Below are positions 9,120-18,824 of a stretch of DNA of 64,000 nt, piece after piece. The translations under genes and the position numbers were made by a program. Source of the stretch: Gimesia algae (GTDB lineage: Bacteria > Planctomycetota > Planctomycetia > Planctomycetales > Planctomycetaceae); NCBI RefSeq assembly GCF_007746795.1, contig NZ_CP036343.1:5183357-5247356 (forward strand), read 5' to 3'. Numbering within the stretch: the stretch's first letter is position 1; every line of letters begins with the position of its first letter. The notes beneath the pieces are model-generated. The model was not told the DNA's origin and made no database searches. It worked only from the letters and a program-made list of their open reading frames with translations.

Positions 9120-12100
9120 TTATCCCCGTGTGATAAATTCGTAAGTATTAAAAATCATGCTGGCCACCGCAGTCCAGGCGGCTGCTTCCGCAGTCGGCAG
9201 ACCAGGATTCCGGTCTGATTCCCCCTGGTTCAACAGCGCCACAGCCGCACGCTCATCTGCCTGGTAATTCTTCAACTCACGCTGGTAGGCGGCTTGGACC
9301 GTTTTCAGTTCCCACTCTGCAGGTGGTCGTCCTAAAGCTTCTTCAAAGGCAAAGCGGATGCGTGACTCAATCCCTTCGCCCCCTTCCTTCATAATGCGTT
9401 CTGCATAATTACGAGAGGCTTCCACAAATTGTACGTCATTCAGTAATACCAGTGACTGCAGAGGCGTATTGGTGCGTGCGCGACTCACCAGGCAGACTTC
9501 GCGATTCGGCGCATCAAAGGTCTGCATGTTGGGTGGTGGCACTGTCCGTTTCCAGTAGGTATACATACTGCGACGGTACAGCTTCTCGCCATGATCCTGT
9601 ACGAAGACCTGCGCCGTCGCCGGGGAACTGCCGTAATGACTCACTTCCCGCCACAAACCTTCAGGCTGATACGGGTTCACACTCGCTCCCCCCACCCGCT
9701 CGACAAGCAGACCTGAAACTTTCAATGTCGCATCTCGAATCGCTTCAGCCTGCAGCCGGAACCGGGCACCGCGAGCCAGCAGACGGTTCTGCGGATCTTC
9801 TTTCCAGAGCTCCGGTGTTCCCGTCGATGACTGCTGATAAGTCGCCGACAACAGAATTTTTCGCATAATGTGTTTCACATCCCAGCCCTGCTCATAAAAT
9901 TCAACCGCCAGCCAGTTCAGTAACTGGGGGTGTGTGGGAGGATCTCCCTGCGATCCGAAGTCAGCCGTCGTCGAGACAATACCCTGGCCGAACAGCATCT
10001 CCCAGAACCGGTTTACCGCCACCCGCGTCGTCAACGGATTTTCCCGAGAGGTCAGCCATTCTGCTAATGCCAGGCGATTCGCAGGCGCCTGCTCAGGCAG
10101 ACCTGGTAAAAATCCCGGTACCCCGGTGCTGACTTTCACCGTCGGCTGATCATACTGACCTCGATTGAGAATAAATGTTTCGCGAGGTTTCGCAGCCGTA
10201 TTCATGACCATCGTTTCAAACGAATCGGTCAACATCTGGCGGCGTTCCTGCAGATTCACCAGTTGATACCGTATATTTTCCAGCTCGGGAGCAATCTGAC
10301 TGTAATATTCTTTGAGTGCAGACTGCTGCATTGCATCGCGTTTTTCTGGATCAACAGCCAGAATCGTCTGAATTGCCGGCGGAAGATTCGAACCGTCATC
10401 GACACCTGATATCCCCAAGACCTGGTAGTCACCGGCCATCAACGCCTGCCGACCACCAAATTTGCCGCCGCCCCACACCAGCATCACGGTGATATATTTT
10501 GAGTCTTTCGTTTCATAAGGCTTATCAAATGTCACCGTCAAATGCTGCTGACTCTGATTGTGAGGCGCGGGTGACCAGCCGTTATGATCGCGGGGATCCA
10601 GACAGTCCTGTACCGGATAATCGGGATGCGACTCACTGGCGGTGATCTTTGCAATATTAAAGATGGAATACAGGTCAAGCTGATCCGAGTGAATCGCCGT
10701 TCCCGAAGCAGCCAGGCTCGTCAGAATGAATCCACCGGGAAACGACTCTTTCTTGCCATGCCCGATCCCTCCTTCAGGCAGTTTTTCATTGGGATAAAAT
10801 ACAATCCGCAGACCTGTCAGCTGATCAACGCCCGGCTTGACTTTCAAAGAGATCGAAGGCGAACGCCCGCTGGCCGCCAGAGCAAGGATGTGCCCTGCTT
10901 CGCTGGTCTCAAATTCAGACCGCGTATTCGGATCGGAAACCTTAACGATCTCCAGTTCATGCAATTTCAGATTTTTTCCGCGTTCGGCCAACTGCTGTTG
11001 TGTCGCGACTTCCCAGTGACGCATCGCAGCTTCATCCGGGTGATCCAGTTCCACCTGCAATCGCTTCAATTCCGCATCCAGCGATTTTAATTCCTCGCTG
11101 GCAAACGAAAGTTCTGTTTTTACCGAGAGTTTAGGACCGGCGTTGACGCCGCTGTTTCCATCCAGTCCCCGATCTTCCAGACGATTGAAATACGCGAAGA
11201 ACTGATAGAAATCCTGCATCGTAATCGGATCATATTTATGGTCATGACACTGGGCACAACCCATTGTCAGCCCCATGAAGACTTCTGAAGTCGTCTTCAC
11301 CCGATCGACGGTGTAGTTCACCAGATTCTCTTCGGGGATCGTGCCCCCTTCATGGGTAATCATGTGATTGCGATTGAATCCGGTCGCCACTTTCTGCCAG
11401 GGCGTGGCCTCGGGCAGCAGGTCGCCGGCAATCTGTTCGGTGATAAATTCATTAAATGGTTTATTTTTATGGAAGGCATCAATCACCCAGTCGCGCCAGA
11501 GCCACATATGGCGACCGCCGTCAATCGAATACCCGTTCGTATCAGCATAGCGGGCCAGGTCCAGCCATTTGAGAGTCATCCGCTCTGCATATTGAGGAGT
11601 CTCCAGCAGACGATCGACCAGTTTTTCGTAAGCACGGGGATCATCTGATTTCACAAACGCTTCTACTTCCTCTTTCGAAGGAGGCAATCCCAGCAGATCC
11701 AGATAGAGTCGTCGCACCAGAGTTCGTTTATCGGCGGGCTTCGCAGGTTTCAAGCCCGCTTTTTCCAGACGCGAGAGTACGAAATAGTCGATCTCATTCT
11801 GCGGCCAGTCTTTCTGTTTCACTTCCGGTAAGGCAGCCCGTTCCGGTTTGATATACGCCCAGTGTTCCTGCCACGTCGCGCCCTGCGCAACCCACTGTTT
11901 CAACAGCTCGATTTCCGCCGGCTTCAGTTTTTTACCTGACTCCGCGGGCGGCATCTGCATGTCGGGATCATCGGACAGAATGCGTTCAATCAGCGCACTC
12001 TCTTTGAGATTACCGGGAACAATTACGGATTCAAAAGCACCCTCTCTCGTATCCAGACGCAAGTCGGCTTCGCGATGTTTTTCATCCGGACCGTGGCAGA

Positions 12101-12272
12101 AAAAACAGTTATTGGACAGAATGGGTCGAATGTCCCGACTGAAGTCGACCGTCGCTTCGGCCTTTGCCTCAGGAGTCGGCTGCTTTTCGTTCGCAAACAG
12201 TGTCAGGCAGGAGATACCAACGGCCAATAGAGGCAGCCAGTGTCGTAGAGAAAGGGTACGCATACTTATCAT
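9120..12272 (-). CDS. PSCyt1/PSCyt2/PSD1 (DUF1549-DUF1553) cytochrome c protein
   Basis: This is a 1050-residue secreted protein. After a signal peptide ([19 protein letters not shown]) comes a planctomycete cytochrome c domain (PSCyt1) with one haem c site, CFFCH at residues 56-60, in a [13 protein letters not shown] context. PSCyt2/DUF1549 follows ([20 protein letters not shown], then [15 protein letters not shown]). A beta-rich middle part looks like a carbohydrate-binding or discoidin-like insert. PSD1/DUF1553 lies towards the C-terminus ([40 protein letters not shown]). It is the first gene of the operon with the DUF1501 gene. It is probably an envelope redox protein; the electron partner and substrate are not known for the family. 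Confidence 0.92.
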   Translation of the reverse strand: MISMRTLSLRHWLPLLAVGISCLTLFANEKQPTPEAKAEATVDFSRDIRPILSNNCFFCHGPDEKHREADLRLDTREGAFESVIVPGNLKESALIERILSDDPDMQMPPAESGKKLKPAEIELLKQWVAQGATWQEHWAYIKPERAALPEVKQKDWPQNEIDYFVLSRLEKAGLKPAKPADKRTLVRRLYLDLLGLPPSKEEVEAFVKSDDPRAYEKLVDRLLETPQYAERMTLKWLDLARYADTNGYSIDGGRHMWLWRDWVIDAFHKNKPFNEFITEQIAGDLLPEATPWQKVATGFNRNHMITHEGGTIPEENLVNYTVDRVKTTSEVFMGLTMGCAQCHDHKYDPITMQDFYQFFAYFNRLEDRGLDGNSGVNAGPKLSVKTELSFASEELKSLDAELKRLQVELDHPDEAAMRHWEVATQQQLAERGKNLKLHELEIVKVSDPNTRSEFETSEAGHILALAASGRSPSISLKVKPGVDQLTGLRIVFYPNEKLPEGGIGHGKKESFPGGFILTSLAASGTAIHSDQLDLYSIFNIAKITASESHPDYPVQDCLDPRDHNGWSPAPHNQSQQHLTVTFDKPYETKDSKYITVMLVWGGGKFGGRQALMAGDYQVLGISGVDDGSNLPPAIQTILAVDPEKRDAMQQSALKEYYSQIAPELENIRYQLVNLQERRQMLTDSFETMVMNTAAKPRETFILNRGQYDQPTVKVSTGVPGFLPGLPEQAPANRLALAEWLTSRENPLTTRVAVNRFWEMLFGQGIVSTTADFGSQGDPPTHPQLLNWLAVEFYEQGWDVKHIMRKILLSATYQQSSTGTPELWKEDPQNRLLARGARFRLQAEAIRDATLKVSGLLVERVGGASVNPYQPEGLWREVSHYGSSPATAQVFVQDHGEKLYRRSMYTYWKRTVPPPNMQTFDAPNREVCLVSRARTNTPLQSLVLLNDVQFVEASRNYAERIMKEGGEGIESRIRFAFEEALGRPPAEWELKTVQAAYQRELKNYQADERAAVALLNQGESDRNPGLPTAEAAAWTAVASMIFNTYEFITRG

Positions 12273-12496
12273 GCCCTGTGTTTTTTAAGCTGAATTCGAT
12301 CCTGGTGCGTCTCTTAAGAACCGGAACATGCCATCATGGTCCGGGAGAACAGGTGGGTCCCAGCAAACGGATCGTATTATTAATCTTAAAGTCTCTGAAT
12401 AAGGCCTGTCAAGGTACGATGCAGACTGAGAGGCGCTTTTCAATTGACTCACTGGAAATGCTACTCCGATTTGAGCAATCCACTTAATCAGACTTA
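12273..12496. other. Intergenic region upstream of the PSD1 operon
   Basis: No gene is seen. It must hold the promoter for the PSD1-DUF1501 operon, but I could not pick a convincing -35/-10 pair. Confidence 0.4.
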
Positions 12497-12548
12497 AAAA
12501 ACACAGAAACCCGCAAGCGTTTCAGGTAAAAGAACACTTGCGGGTTTT
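12497..12548 (-). terminator. Terminator of the aldehyde dehydrogenase gene
   Basis: An 11-bp perfect stem (AAACCCGCAAG at 12507-12517 with CTTGCGGGTTT at 12537-12547) is followed on the minus strand by a T-rich tract (CTGTGTTTTTTAAG). It lies 34 bases beyond the aldehyde dehydrogenase stop. Confidence 0.8.
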
Positions 12549-12581
12549 GTATTGTTTTCAGCGTAAAAAACGCGGTCCGGT

Positions 12582-14075
12582 TTACAGAGGGCGTACAACC
12601 GACAGACTCCGCCAGTAATCAAACAGCGTTTCGACAGACAGCACGCCGCCCCCCATTCCGCTCTTGTTGATACCGCCGTAAGGGATACCATGGGCGAAGA
12701 CATTATGGGCGTTAATCCAGCTGTTGCCTGCACACATCGCTTCGGCAACGCGGGCCGCCCGTGACAGATCGGACGTCCAGACACTGTTGGCCAGACCGTA
12801 ATCGGTGCTGTTGGTCATCTCGATCGCCTGCTCTTCGTTTTCGAAGGGTGCCAGGAATGCGACCGGTCCGAAAATCTCTTCCCGGGCCGCTACGTTATCC
12901 AGCGTGCCTGCCAGCAGAGCGGGTTTTACATAATAACCCTCGTAACCGGGAACTTGAGCAGCGCCCCCTTCCAGCACACATTCCGCGCCTTCCGCCTGCC
13001 CTTTTTCCAGATACGAAAGCACACGCTGATGCTGTTTGGCGTTGACCACCGGCCCCATCTGCGAAGCATCATCCAGCTGATATCCGACTTGCACTTTCTG
13101 CAGACGTCCCACGCATTCATTCACGAATTCATCGTAGATGTTTTTATGAACCAGCCAGCGGGTCGCATCACAGCAGACCTGACCGGTGTGGAAGGTAATC
13201 GCATTCACCAGTTTTTCAGCCGTATCGGGAATGTCGACATCATTAAAGACGACAGCTGCTCCCTTTCCACCCAGCTCCAGTTTGACAGGAACCAGATTGC
13301 GACCGCAGGCTTCCGCCACCATGCGACCGACCTCAGGAGAACCGGTGAACGACATGCGTTTCAGTTTGGGATTGGCTGACAGAGCAGCGCCGGCAACGGC
13401 ACCATCACCGGGCACGACGTTGATCACGCCATCGGGAATCCCGACTTCTTTCGCCAGACGCGCCAGATAAATGGCGGACATGGGAGTATCTTCGGCTGGT
13501 TTGATGACAACGGTATTACCGGCAGCCAATGCGGGAGCAATTCCCCAACCGATCAGCAGGAAGGGAAAGTTCCAGGGGAAAATAAAACCGCACGCACCGT
13601 AAGGTTGACGCACGGTCCAGGCTTCATGATTCTTAACCGCCAGAACCGACCGTCGCTGGACGTGTTGTGCCAGATCTGCGAAGTAACGAATCGTATCGAC
13701 AAAGTTCTGCACATCCCCTTGCGCCTGACCTTCAATCTTGCCGGCGTCCAGTGACTCCAGCTGGCCGATCACATGCTTCTGTTGTTCGACGGCATCCGCC
13801 AGACGATGCAGTAAAGCACTTCGTTCATTCTGGGGGAGCTTGGCCCAACCGGTTTTGCGAAATGCAGCGTCCGCCACATCAACGGCCATATCCACATCAG
13901 CGGCCTGAAAACTGAAGACTTCCGCCAGTTGTTTGCCCGAACCCGGATCGGACGTGACAAACGTCTCGCCCCCCGTGGATTCGATCTCTTTTCCGCCGAC
14001 GACCCCTCTGAGCGGGCCCCCTTCCAGAAAAGCCTGGACTTCGGGATACAGATCATTCGCAGTAGTTGTTGACAT
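12582..14075 (-). CDS. NAD(P)-dependent aldehyde dehydrogenase
   Basis: This is a 497-residue protein of the aldehyde dehydrogenase superfamily, the usual length. The start is taken at 14075, where AGGAG lies 8-10 bases upstream; an in-frame extension to 14222 has no family similarity. Visible motifs are the Rossmann segment GFIFPWNFPFLLIGWGIAPA with NTVVIKPAEDTP, the catalytic Glu in KLELGGKGAAVVF, the nucleophile Cys in FHTGQVCCDATRW, and the C-terminal PYGGINKSGMGGG. Among subfamilies it most resembles the betaine-aldehyde/general ALDH group, but the substrate cannot be fixed. It oxidises an aldehyde to an acid in the cytoplasm. A terminator follows, and the gene looks monocistronic. Confidence 0.93.
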   Translation of the reverse strand: MSTTTANDLYPEVQAFLEGGPLRGVVGGKEIESTGGETFVTSDPGSGKQLAEVFSFQAADVDMAVDVADAAFRKTGWAKLPQNERSALLHRLADAVEQQKHVIGQLESLDAGKIEGQAQGDVQNFVDTIRYFADLAQHVQRRSVLAVKNHEAWTVRQPYGACGFIFPWNFPFLLIGWGIAPALAAGNTVVIKPAEDTPMSAIYLARLAKEVGIPDGVINVVPGDGAVAGAALSANPKLKRMSFTGSPEVGRMVAEACGRNLVPVKLELGGKGAAVVFNDVDIPDTAEKLVNAITFHTGQVCCDATRWLVHKNIYDEFVNECVGRLQKVQVGYQLDDASQMGPVVNAKQHQRVLSYLEKGQAEGAECVLEGGAAQVPGYEGYYVKPALLAGTLDNVAAREEIFGPVAFLAPFENEEQAIEMTNSTDYGLANSVWTSDLSRAARVAEAMCAGNSWINAHNVFAHGIPYGGINKSGMGGGVLSVETLFDYWRSLSVVRPL

Positions 14076-14422
14076 CGCGCGCTCCTGTTCAATGTGATAT
14101 AGAATCGATTGCTTCGGCCCCCGGCTTTCCCTGTCTGAACAGACTGAAACCGACGCCGCTATCTTGCGTATACAAATCCCCGACAGCCTCCTGCCGCCTC
14201 GGTTCATCATAACCGCAATCACATTGAATTTTAAACGCTAAACGGGAAATTAGTTGGGGAGAACAGTGCGAACTGGCCCTCGAAACTGAAACAAGCTGGC
14301 TAGAATTTTATTTCAGGACAGGTAGGGATACCAAATCTGGCAAAGTCAGATTAAGGGAAAGATTCCATCAACCAGTGATCGTGGCGCAGATATCAAAAGA
14401 TGAAATGATTGCAATAGTATAT
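14076..14422. other. Gene-free stretch
   Basis: Nothing recognisable is seen in these 347 bases. They hold the promoter region of the aldehyde dehydrogenase gene and the 3' flank of the next minus-strand gene. Confidence 0.4.
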
Positions 14423-15577
14423 TCAGTCATCTGATTTTTCTGACAGATCATACTTCAGAAACCTGATTAAGTCATAGTTGGCTTTATCTCTGATACAGAC
14501 TGGCAACTTTTTTGCATCCTTCTTTTTAGTATTCTTATCGAGAAGTATTTCGTTTAGTCTAACAATAATGAAGCAGAAATATCTTAAATCATCAGACTTA
14601 GCAAATACTTTTCCCTCTTCTGGTTTACCCTCTTTCTTCAGTCCCCTGAATCTATCACCCTTTTCGACCAGGGCATTCATGGCATTAAACCGTACTTGAG
14701 TATCCAGACGAGAATTCAGGGCGATCTTATTCAAAGCACTCGTCATATCACAGTAGCCACACCGATGATGAGGTTCAATGCCAACTCTCGCAATCGGCAG
14801 CCCCAGCAAGCCAGACCTGAGTGCTGAGGTTACTTGCCAAGATTTATCGAAACTAATGGGAGAAGCATTTAAATATTGATTCATCAAATCTATCAGATCT
14901 TGATAGTCATCCTGATGTGCTACTATAGATGGAGCTGCACTCCCCTCAATTTCCCCATCTCCAATCTCAGGTATTTTCAGTTTCCCTTTCAGCCCATTGT
15001 TCAGTTTACCATTCAGCTCCCCCGTCAGTTTACTTTTTAATTCATCTTTCAGTTCCCCCTTCAGCTTACCTTTCAATTCGCCATTCAGCTCTCTCTCTAC
15101 AGTAACTGTCACATCCACTGTCGTGCTCTTGTCTTGTTTTTCCTGTAAGGGATATGTAAGAATCAGTGGCAGTTGTTTCACGATTTCATTTTTAAGTTCA
15201 GGTTCTTCACAACAGGCATTCAGGATATTTTTTAATTCCTGGACAATTTCTGTTCTCTGACCGTAAGCGGACTTATACTCTTTTTTAGTAGCTACCAGCG
15301 AAATGATTTTGAGTGAATTGATTCGCTCTGATAAATCTTCATCTTTGTTTATTACAATACCCAAACGTTTCGTGACGATTGCTTGAAGCATGTTTCCTAT
15401 AGCAGGAATATCAGTATTTTCGCACTTCGTACAGGTACACAAATCCAGCACAGCAGGTGGCTTCGGAGCCGGCTGTGCCATTACTTCTGCTAGATTCAAA
15501 AAGCCAAAACCAGCCAGGAACACAAGGCAGACGACAGACTTCAAAAGCCTGTGGATTGGGGGGGGGTGTTGCAGCAT
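14423..15577 (-). CDS. Secreted protein with tetrapeptide-repeat tract, unknown function
   Basis: This is a 384-residue protein. The ATG at 15577 has AGAGGA 7 bases upstream and opens a signal peptide (LLKSVVCLVFLAGFGFLNLA, cleavage near VMAQ). The mature chain is helical and HEAT-like, with Cys pairs CTCTKC near residue 47, ACCEE near 121 and CGYC near 268. Residues about 162-201 are a degenerate tetrapeptide repeat of the form x-x-[E/K]-L (GELKGKLKGELKDELKSKL), separating two helical halves. A run of nine C lies in codons 4-7 and could slip. I recognise no family. It is the last gene of a seven-gene same-strand block and is probably exported with its neighbours. Confidence 0.7.
   Translation of the reverse strand: MLQHPPPIHRLLKSVVCLVFLAGFGFLNLAEVMAQPAPKPPAVLDLCTCTKCENTDIPAIGNMLQAIVTKRLGIVINKDEDLSERINSLKIISLVATKKEYKSAYGQRTEIVQELKNILNACCEEPELKNEIVKQLPLILTYPLQEKQDKSTTVDVTVTVERELNGELKGKLKGELKDELKSKLTGELNGKLNNGLKGKLKIPEIGDGEIEGSAAPSIVAHQDDYQDLIDLMNQYLNASPISFDKSWQVTSALRSGLLGLPIARVGIEPHHRCGYCDMTSALNKIALNSRLDTQVRFNAMNALVEKGDRFRGLKKEGKPEEGKVFAKSDDLRYFCFIIVRLNEILLDKNTKKKDAKKLPVCIRDKANYDLIRFLKYDLSEKSDD
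14975..15097 (-). repeat. Degenerate 12-bp tandem repeat coding x-x-[E/K]-L
   Basis: About ten tandem 12-base units (for example TTTCAGTTTACC, CTTCAGCTTACC and CATTCAGCTCTC on the plus strand) lie inside the secreted-protein gene. They code REL-NGEL-KGKL-KGEL-KDEL and so on. The units vary by point changes but keep the frame. Confidence 0.8.
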
Positions 15578-15871
15578 GACCGTTTCCTCTCAGAATGAAA
15601 CTCACACCAAGTGCACATAGAACACCTGTCATCATGAGTAACAGGGAGAGAGAACGCAAGTATATCTTCTATATTTGCGCTATTTTCCAGAATTTAACAG
15701 CAAGTTGAGCACTGAAATCTGAGAGCAAATGGAGATCAGCCAGATGCCTGTTTCGGAACGAAAGTAATTGTTAAACCTGTAACAGACAGTCCGAAGCAAT
15801 GGAGAAGGATCGGTCTGAGTTCTGTAAACCGATCGTCCCCATAGGAAAGAATTCACTACATTGAAATGACG
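15578..15871. other. Intergenic region with an out-of-frame hydrophobic reading frame
   Basis: The gene upstream on this strand stops at 15872. A short TTG-started frame from 15659 codes a hydrophobic stretch (LSLLLMMTGVLCALGVSF) and runs into the C9 tract of the following gene in another frame. It is not called as a gene but is discussed under findings. Confidence 0.4.
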
Positions 15872-17110
15872 CTATCGAACAGCCGGCACAGCATGCACCG
15901 GTGAAGTCAGGTCGAGCAAATCCAAGGTCGTGAATTCGATCACGTCACCATTCCGGATGGTCATGCCATTGAAATCATCAAAATAAATATTCCACTTCTC
16001 CCGTGCTTCATCTGCAGCTGCTTTTTTGTCTGCACTGGCATTGGCATTGGCCTCTTCGGGTTTCTGTAAAGCGCCGTAATGTTGATTAGGCATGATGATG
16101 CGAAATAACTGTCCAAGATAATAACGATAAACGACCGTTACCGCCGGGACATTCGGATCGAACTCCTGAGAATATTTTTTAGAAACAAGTTGAACGGTCT
16201 TAAATTCCTCTGCCCCTTCTTTTGTACCAACGACACCGGATTGCTTGGTTAATCCTCTCAGGATAAATCGTTGATTTCCCTTAGGGACATTGTTACTCAA
16301 CAGGTTGTATGTATCTGTATTATCGTTATTTAAAGTTAACTTTTGCTTTTTGATATCGAGTGTAATGATGGAATCATTCGGAACTACAGGCATGTTGGCA
16401 ATCTGCGGATAGCCCAGCATCGCGCGTGGAATTACCGTAGCGACGGATCCCCGCTGCAGGATAATAACATCTGGATGTAAATCTTGTATCCCCTTAACTT
16501 CTGCTTTTCTTTTCGCAATTTCTTGTGCATGTAATTCTTTATATATTCCGGGGAACTCATCTGCTTCAACTCTGTCTGCTATTGTTTGCTCTTCCTTAGC
16601 ACTTATTCTTGGATTTCTAGCATTTGCTTCTGCTACAGCTTGCCTAGCCACCCTCTTCGCATCACCCCTTGCCTTTTTATTCGCTTTTGTATTTGCTTCC
16701 TTTTGGATCATTTCCTGAGTCGTTGCCACTGCATATCCGAGTTCATTCTCGATTAAAAATGGCAACAGTGTGGTTCCCTGCCATGGTATTTCAACCAAAC
16801 CAACACCAAAAGCAAAATACGCTGTCGAGACACTGCCTGTGGCAGGTGCAGTCTGTTTTTTCTTGTGAAGCTTTTTACTCTTATGCTGATCTTTCTCGAA
16901 GAGTTGAGAGCCGACTAAGGTAATTCGATCTTTCAGAAACGAGTGTTTTTTATCAGTCTTGTTGTGCTGTTTCTCGAGCTTATGATCAGTGGGTTTCTTT
17001 TGCTTATGGGAAACCTGCTGTTCTTTAAAAAATGGAAGCTGCGAGGGCACATATATACACCCCTGCCCATACAACAATAGCCCGATTAATAAAATGATGA
17101 TTCGTCTCAT
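15872..17110 (-). CDS. Lipoprotein of unknown function with Lys-rich linker
   Basis: This is a 412-residue protein. AGGGAAGT precedes the ATG. The signal peptide RRIIILLIGLLLYGQGC ends at a likely lipidated Cys. Residues about 35-90 are very rich in Lys, His and Gln (HKQKKPTDHKLEKQHNKTDK), an unusual basic linker. A helical, Ala/Lys/Glu-rich part (about 140-200) follows, then a beta-rich C-terminal region with FILRGLTKQSGVVG and MTIRNGDVIEFTTLDLLDL. I recognise no family; the last segment faintly recalls polysaccharide-export lipoproteins, but this is not enough for a name. The start lies 28 bases after the stop of the H1-tailed protease gene, so they are probably co-transcribed. Confidence 0.7.
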   Translation of the reverse strand: MRRIIILLIGLLLYGQGCIYVPSQLPFFKEQQVSHKQKKPTDHKLEKQHNKTDKKHSFLKDRITLVGSQLFEKDQHKSKKLHKKKQTAPATGSVSTAYFAFGVGLVEIPWQGTTLLPFLIENELGYAVATTQEMIQKEANTKANKKARGDAKRVARQAVAEANARNPRISAKEEQTIADRVEADEFPGIYKELHAQEIAKRKAEVKGIQDLHPDVIILQRGSVATVIPRAMLGYPQIANMPVVPNDSIITLDIKKQKLTLNNDNTDTYNLLSNNVPKGNQRFILRGLTKQSGVVGTKEGAEEFKTVQLVSKKYSQEFDPNVPAVTVVYRYYLGQLFRIIMPNQHYGALQKPEEANANASADKKAAADEAREKWNIYFDDFNGMTIRNGDVIEFTTLDLLDLTSPVHAVPAVR

Positions 17111-17138
17111 TCTACTTCCCTGTATCTTTCTGAATCAT

Positions 17139-18677
17139 TCACCTGACATTTTTCCATTGGGACCTGGAGAGCAACATGTGATCAGGAATTTTATCCCTGA
17201 TCTTCAGCAATTTCAGCGCTTCCGAAATATGACAGGCGTATGCAACTCTATCATTATCGACTAATTGCGCAAAAATAAGTCCGATTACAAGCCAGGCGCG
17301 TTTACCGTTAATTATGGGTTTCATCACCACAGCAGCTCCACTGTCTCCAGCCGCGTTAATGGAGACAAACTCATTTTTTATTTTGATAATCCCCTCTTTG
17401 GTTTCATCAATGCCTCCCAGGAAATCATCCTCTAATTCCTCGATATCTACCTGAGCTTTGACGGAAGCGAGTTTCCCTTCTTTCAAGCTTCCTGTCCTGG
17501 CCCCAAACTTGTAAACCGGATAATCTAAGTCCGAATCATCAACAATCTCGTCTGCAACGTAGAATTTCAGACTAGATGTATCTTCAATGAGATCTTTGAT
17601 TACAAATGGGATGGACGAAATATCATCAGGCAGATTTAGTTCAATGTAACCTGCATCAACAAATCTTCTCTCCCCATCGGTAGTTTGATGTTCGGCCACT
17701 TGATCCCCCACTTTTCCAATCTCTTTTGGTCCTGTGGAAGTAACCCGAATTATTCTCAGCGATTTCAGCACATGATCGTTTGATAGTCCTAAATGATGCT
17801 CCCCGTCTCCTCCGATAACGAACCCCAATGTTCCAAATTCATTTGGATGAAACTTACCTGCTATTGGCTGCCCGCCAAAGACATCATCACCAGAGTCGGG
17901 AATGTATCCTGGATTACTGCCCGTAGCCAAGATGGCACGATCAGCCGCTTTCACTTTCTCAAATTTCCCTTCCAGCACCTTAATTGGTGTCCCATTGATA
18001 GCTGGGGGAAGAGGTGCAATTTTTCTTTGCTTTAACTCATCATTGCTCTTCTTCTGGGAAACGTTCACTGTGATCACGTATTGTAGTGGAGATACCAAAA
18101 GACCATATTTGGTCCGTAAACCGATTTCCATCCCGGTTACATCTCCATAATCTTTTTCCTGCTTCGTGAAAGACTTCCCTTTATTATTCTTCCTACGGGC
18201 CTTTTGTAATTTTAATTCTTTGTTGAGTAACTCGTACGCCAATTCCGCTTTCTTGTATTGCGCTTTCAGTTCCTCCCGACGGGCTTCTTTCTCCTGTAAA
18301 ACTTCGTCTCCCTCAACAATCCGCAACAGAGGATAAGGCTGCCACTCGTTCGTTTTACTGGAGGCAAAGACGGTCGATTTTTCTTTCAGGGGGTGCTGAT
18401 CAGCACCATCCTGTTTCTTTGGGGTCTTCTTCGCAGCTTTCTTTGTGACTGCCGTTCTAGGAGCACTCTTCTTAGTGGTAGCTTTCTTAGCAGTAGTTTT
18501 CTTGGGAGCTGCTTTTTTCTTTACTGCTTTCTTTGGAGCTTTTTTCTTAGACCCCTGCTTCGCGGTTTTCTTCTTTACCGCCTTCTTCTTTGCTGCCTGC
18601 TTTTTAGGGGGCGTCTGCTTCTTCGCTGCTGCTGTTTTTCGGGTAGCTTTCTTTTTCATCGCTCTGCTTGACCTCAT
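17139..18677 (-). CDS. Trypsin-fold serine protease with histone-H1-like basic tail
   Basis: This is a 512-residue protein. Residues 7-88 are almost only Lys, Ala, Thr and Pro (KKKATRKTAAAKK, PKKAVKKKAAPKK), the composition of histone H1 tails and bacterial H1-like proteins. Residues about 125-165 form a charged coiled coil. A trypsin-like domain follows: FGTLGFVIGG then LSNDHVL with the candidate catalytic His302, VDAGYIEL with Asp341 as candidate, and NAAGDSGAAVV with nucleophile Ser446, then AWLVIGLIFA. The LSN(D/N)HV form resembles bacterial relatives of NAL1-type proteases rather than DegP. No signal peptide is seen, so it may be cytoplasmic and able to bind DNA or polyanions; this is inference. 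An alternative start is the ATG at 18659. The lipoprotein gene follows 28 bases later. Confidence 0.75.
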   Translation of the reverse strand: MRSSRAMKKKATRKTAAAKKQTPPKKQAAKKKAVKKKTAKQGSKKKAPKKAVKKKAAPKKTTAKKATTKKSAPRTAVTKKAAKKTPKKQDGADQHPLKEKSTVFASSKTNEWQPYPLLRIVEGDEVLQEKEARREELKAQYKKAELAYELLNKELKLQKARRKNNKGKSFTKQEKDYGDVTGMEIGLRTKYGLLVSPLQYVITVNVSQKKSNDELKQRKIAPLPPAINGTPIKVLEGKFEKVKAADRAILATGSNPGYIPDSGDDVFGGQPIAGKFHPNEFGTLGFVIGGDGEHHLGLSNDHVLKSLRIIRVTSTGPKEIGKVGDQVAEHQTTDGERRFVDAGYIELNLPDDISSIPFVIKDLIEDTSSLKFYVADEIVDDSDLDYPVYKFGARTGSLKEGKLASVKAQVDIEELEDDFLGGIDETKEGIIKIKNEFVSINAAGDSGAAVVMKPIINGKRAWLVIGLIFAQLVDNDRVAYACHISEALKLLKIRDKIPDHMLLSRSQWKNVR

Positions 18678-18824
18678 CTAAACCAGATTGACTTCAGATC
18701 AGATTAAAACCAAGAATCAGGAAAATCTGTCCGTACAGATACGATACATAACAACACAACCAGGCAGCAAGCACAAAACAGGAAACACAGGGAATTTTGG
18801 CAAACAGCCACATTCAGCTGGAAA

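Noticed and set aside
15411..15659. 82-codon minus-strand frame with a hydrophobic start
   Set aside because: It overlaps the 384-residue secreted protein in another frame, starts with TTG without a clear ribosome site and becomes non-protein-like after the C9 tract. It is only discussed as a possible slippage partner.
18393..18681. Hydrophobic plus-strand frames opposite the protease tail
   Set aside because: They are the complement of Lys/Ala codons (AAG/GCT read as CTT/AGC), which gives Leu/Phe-rich frames without meaning.
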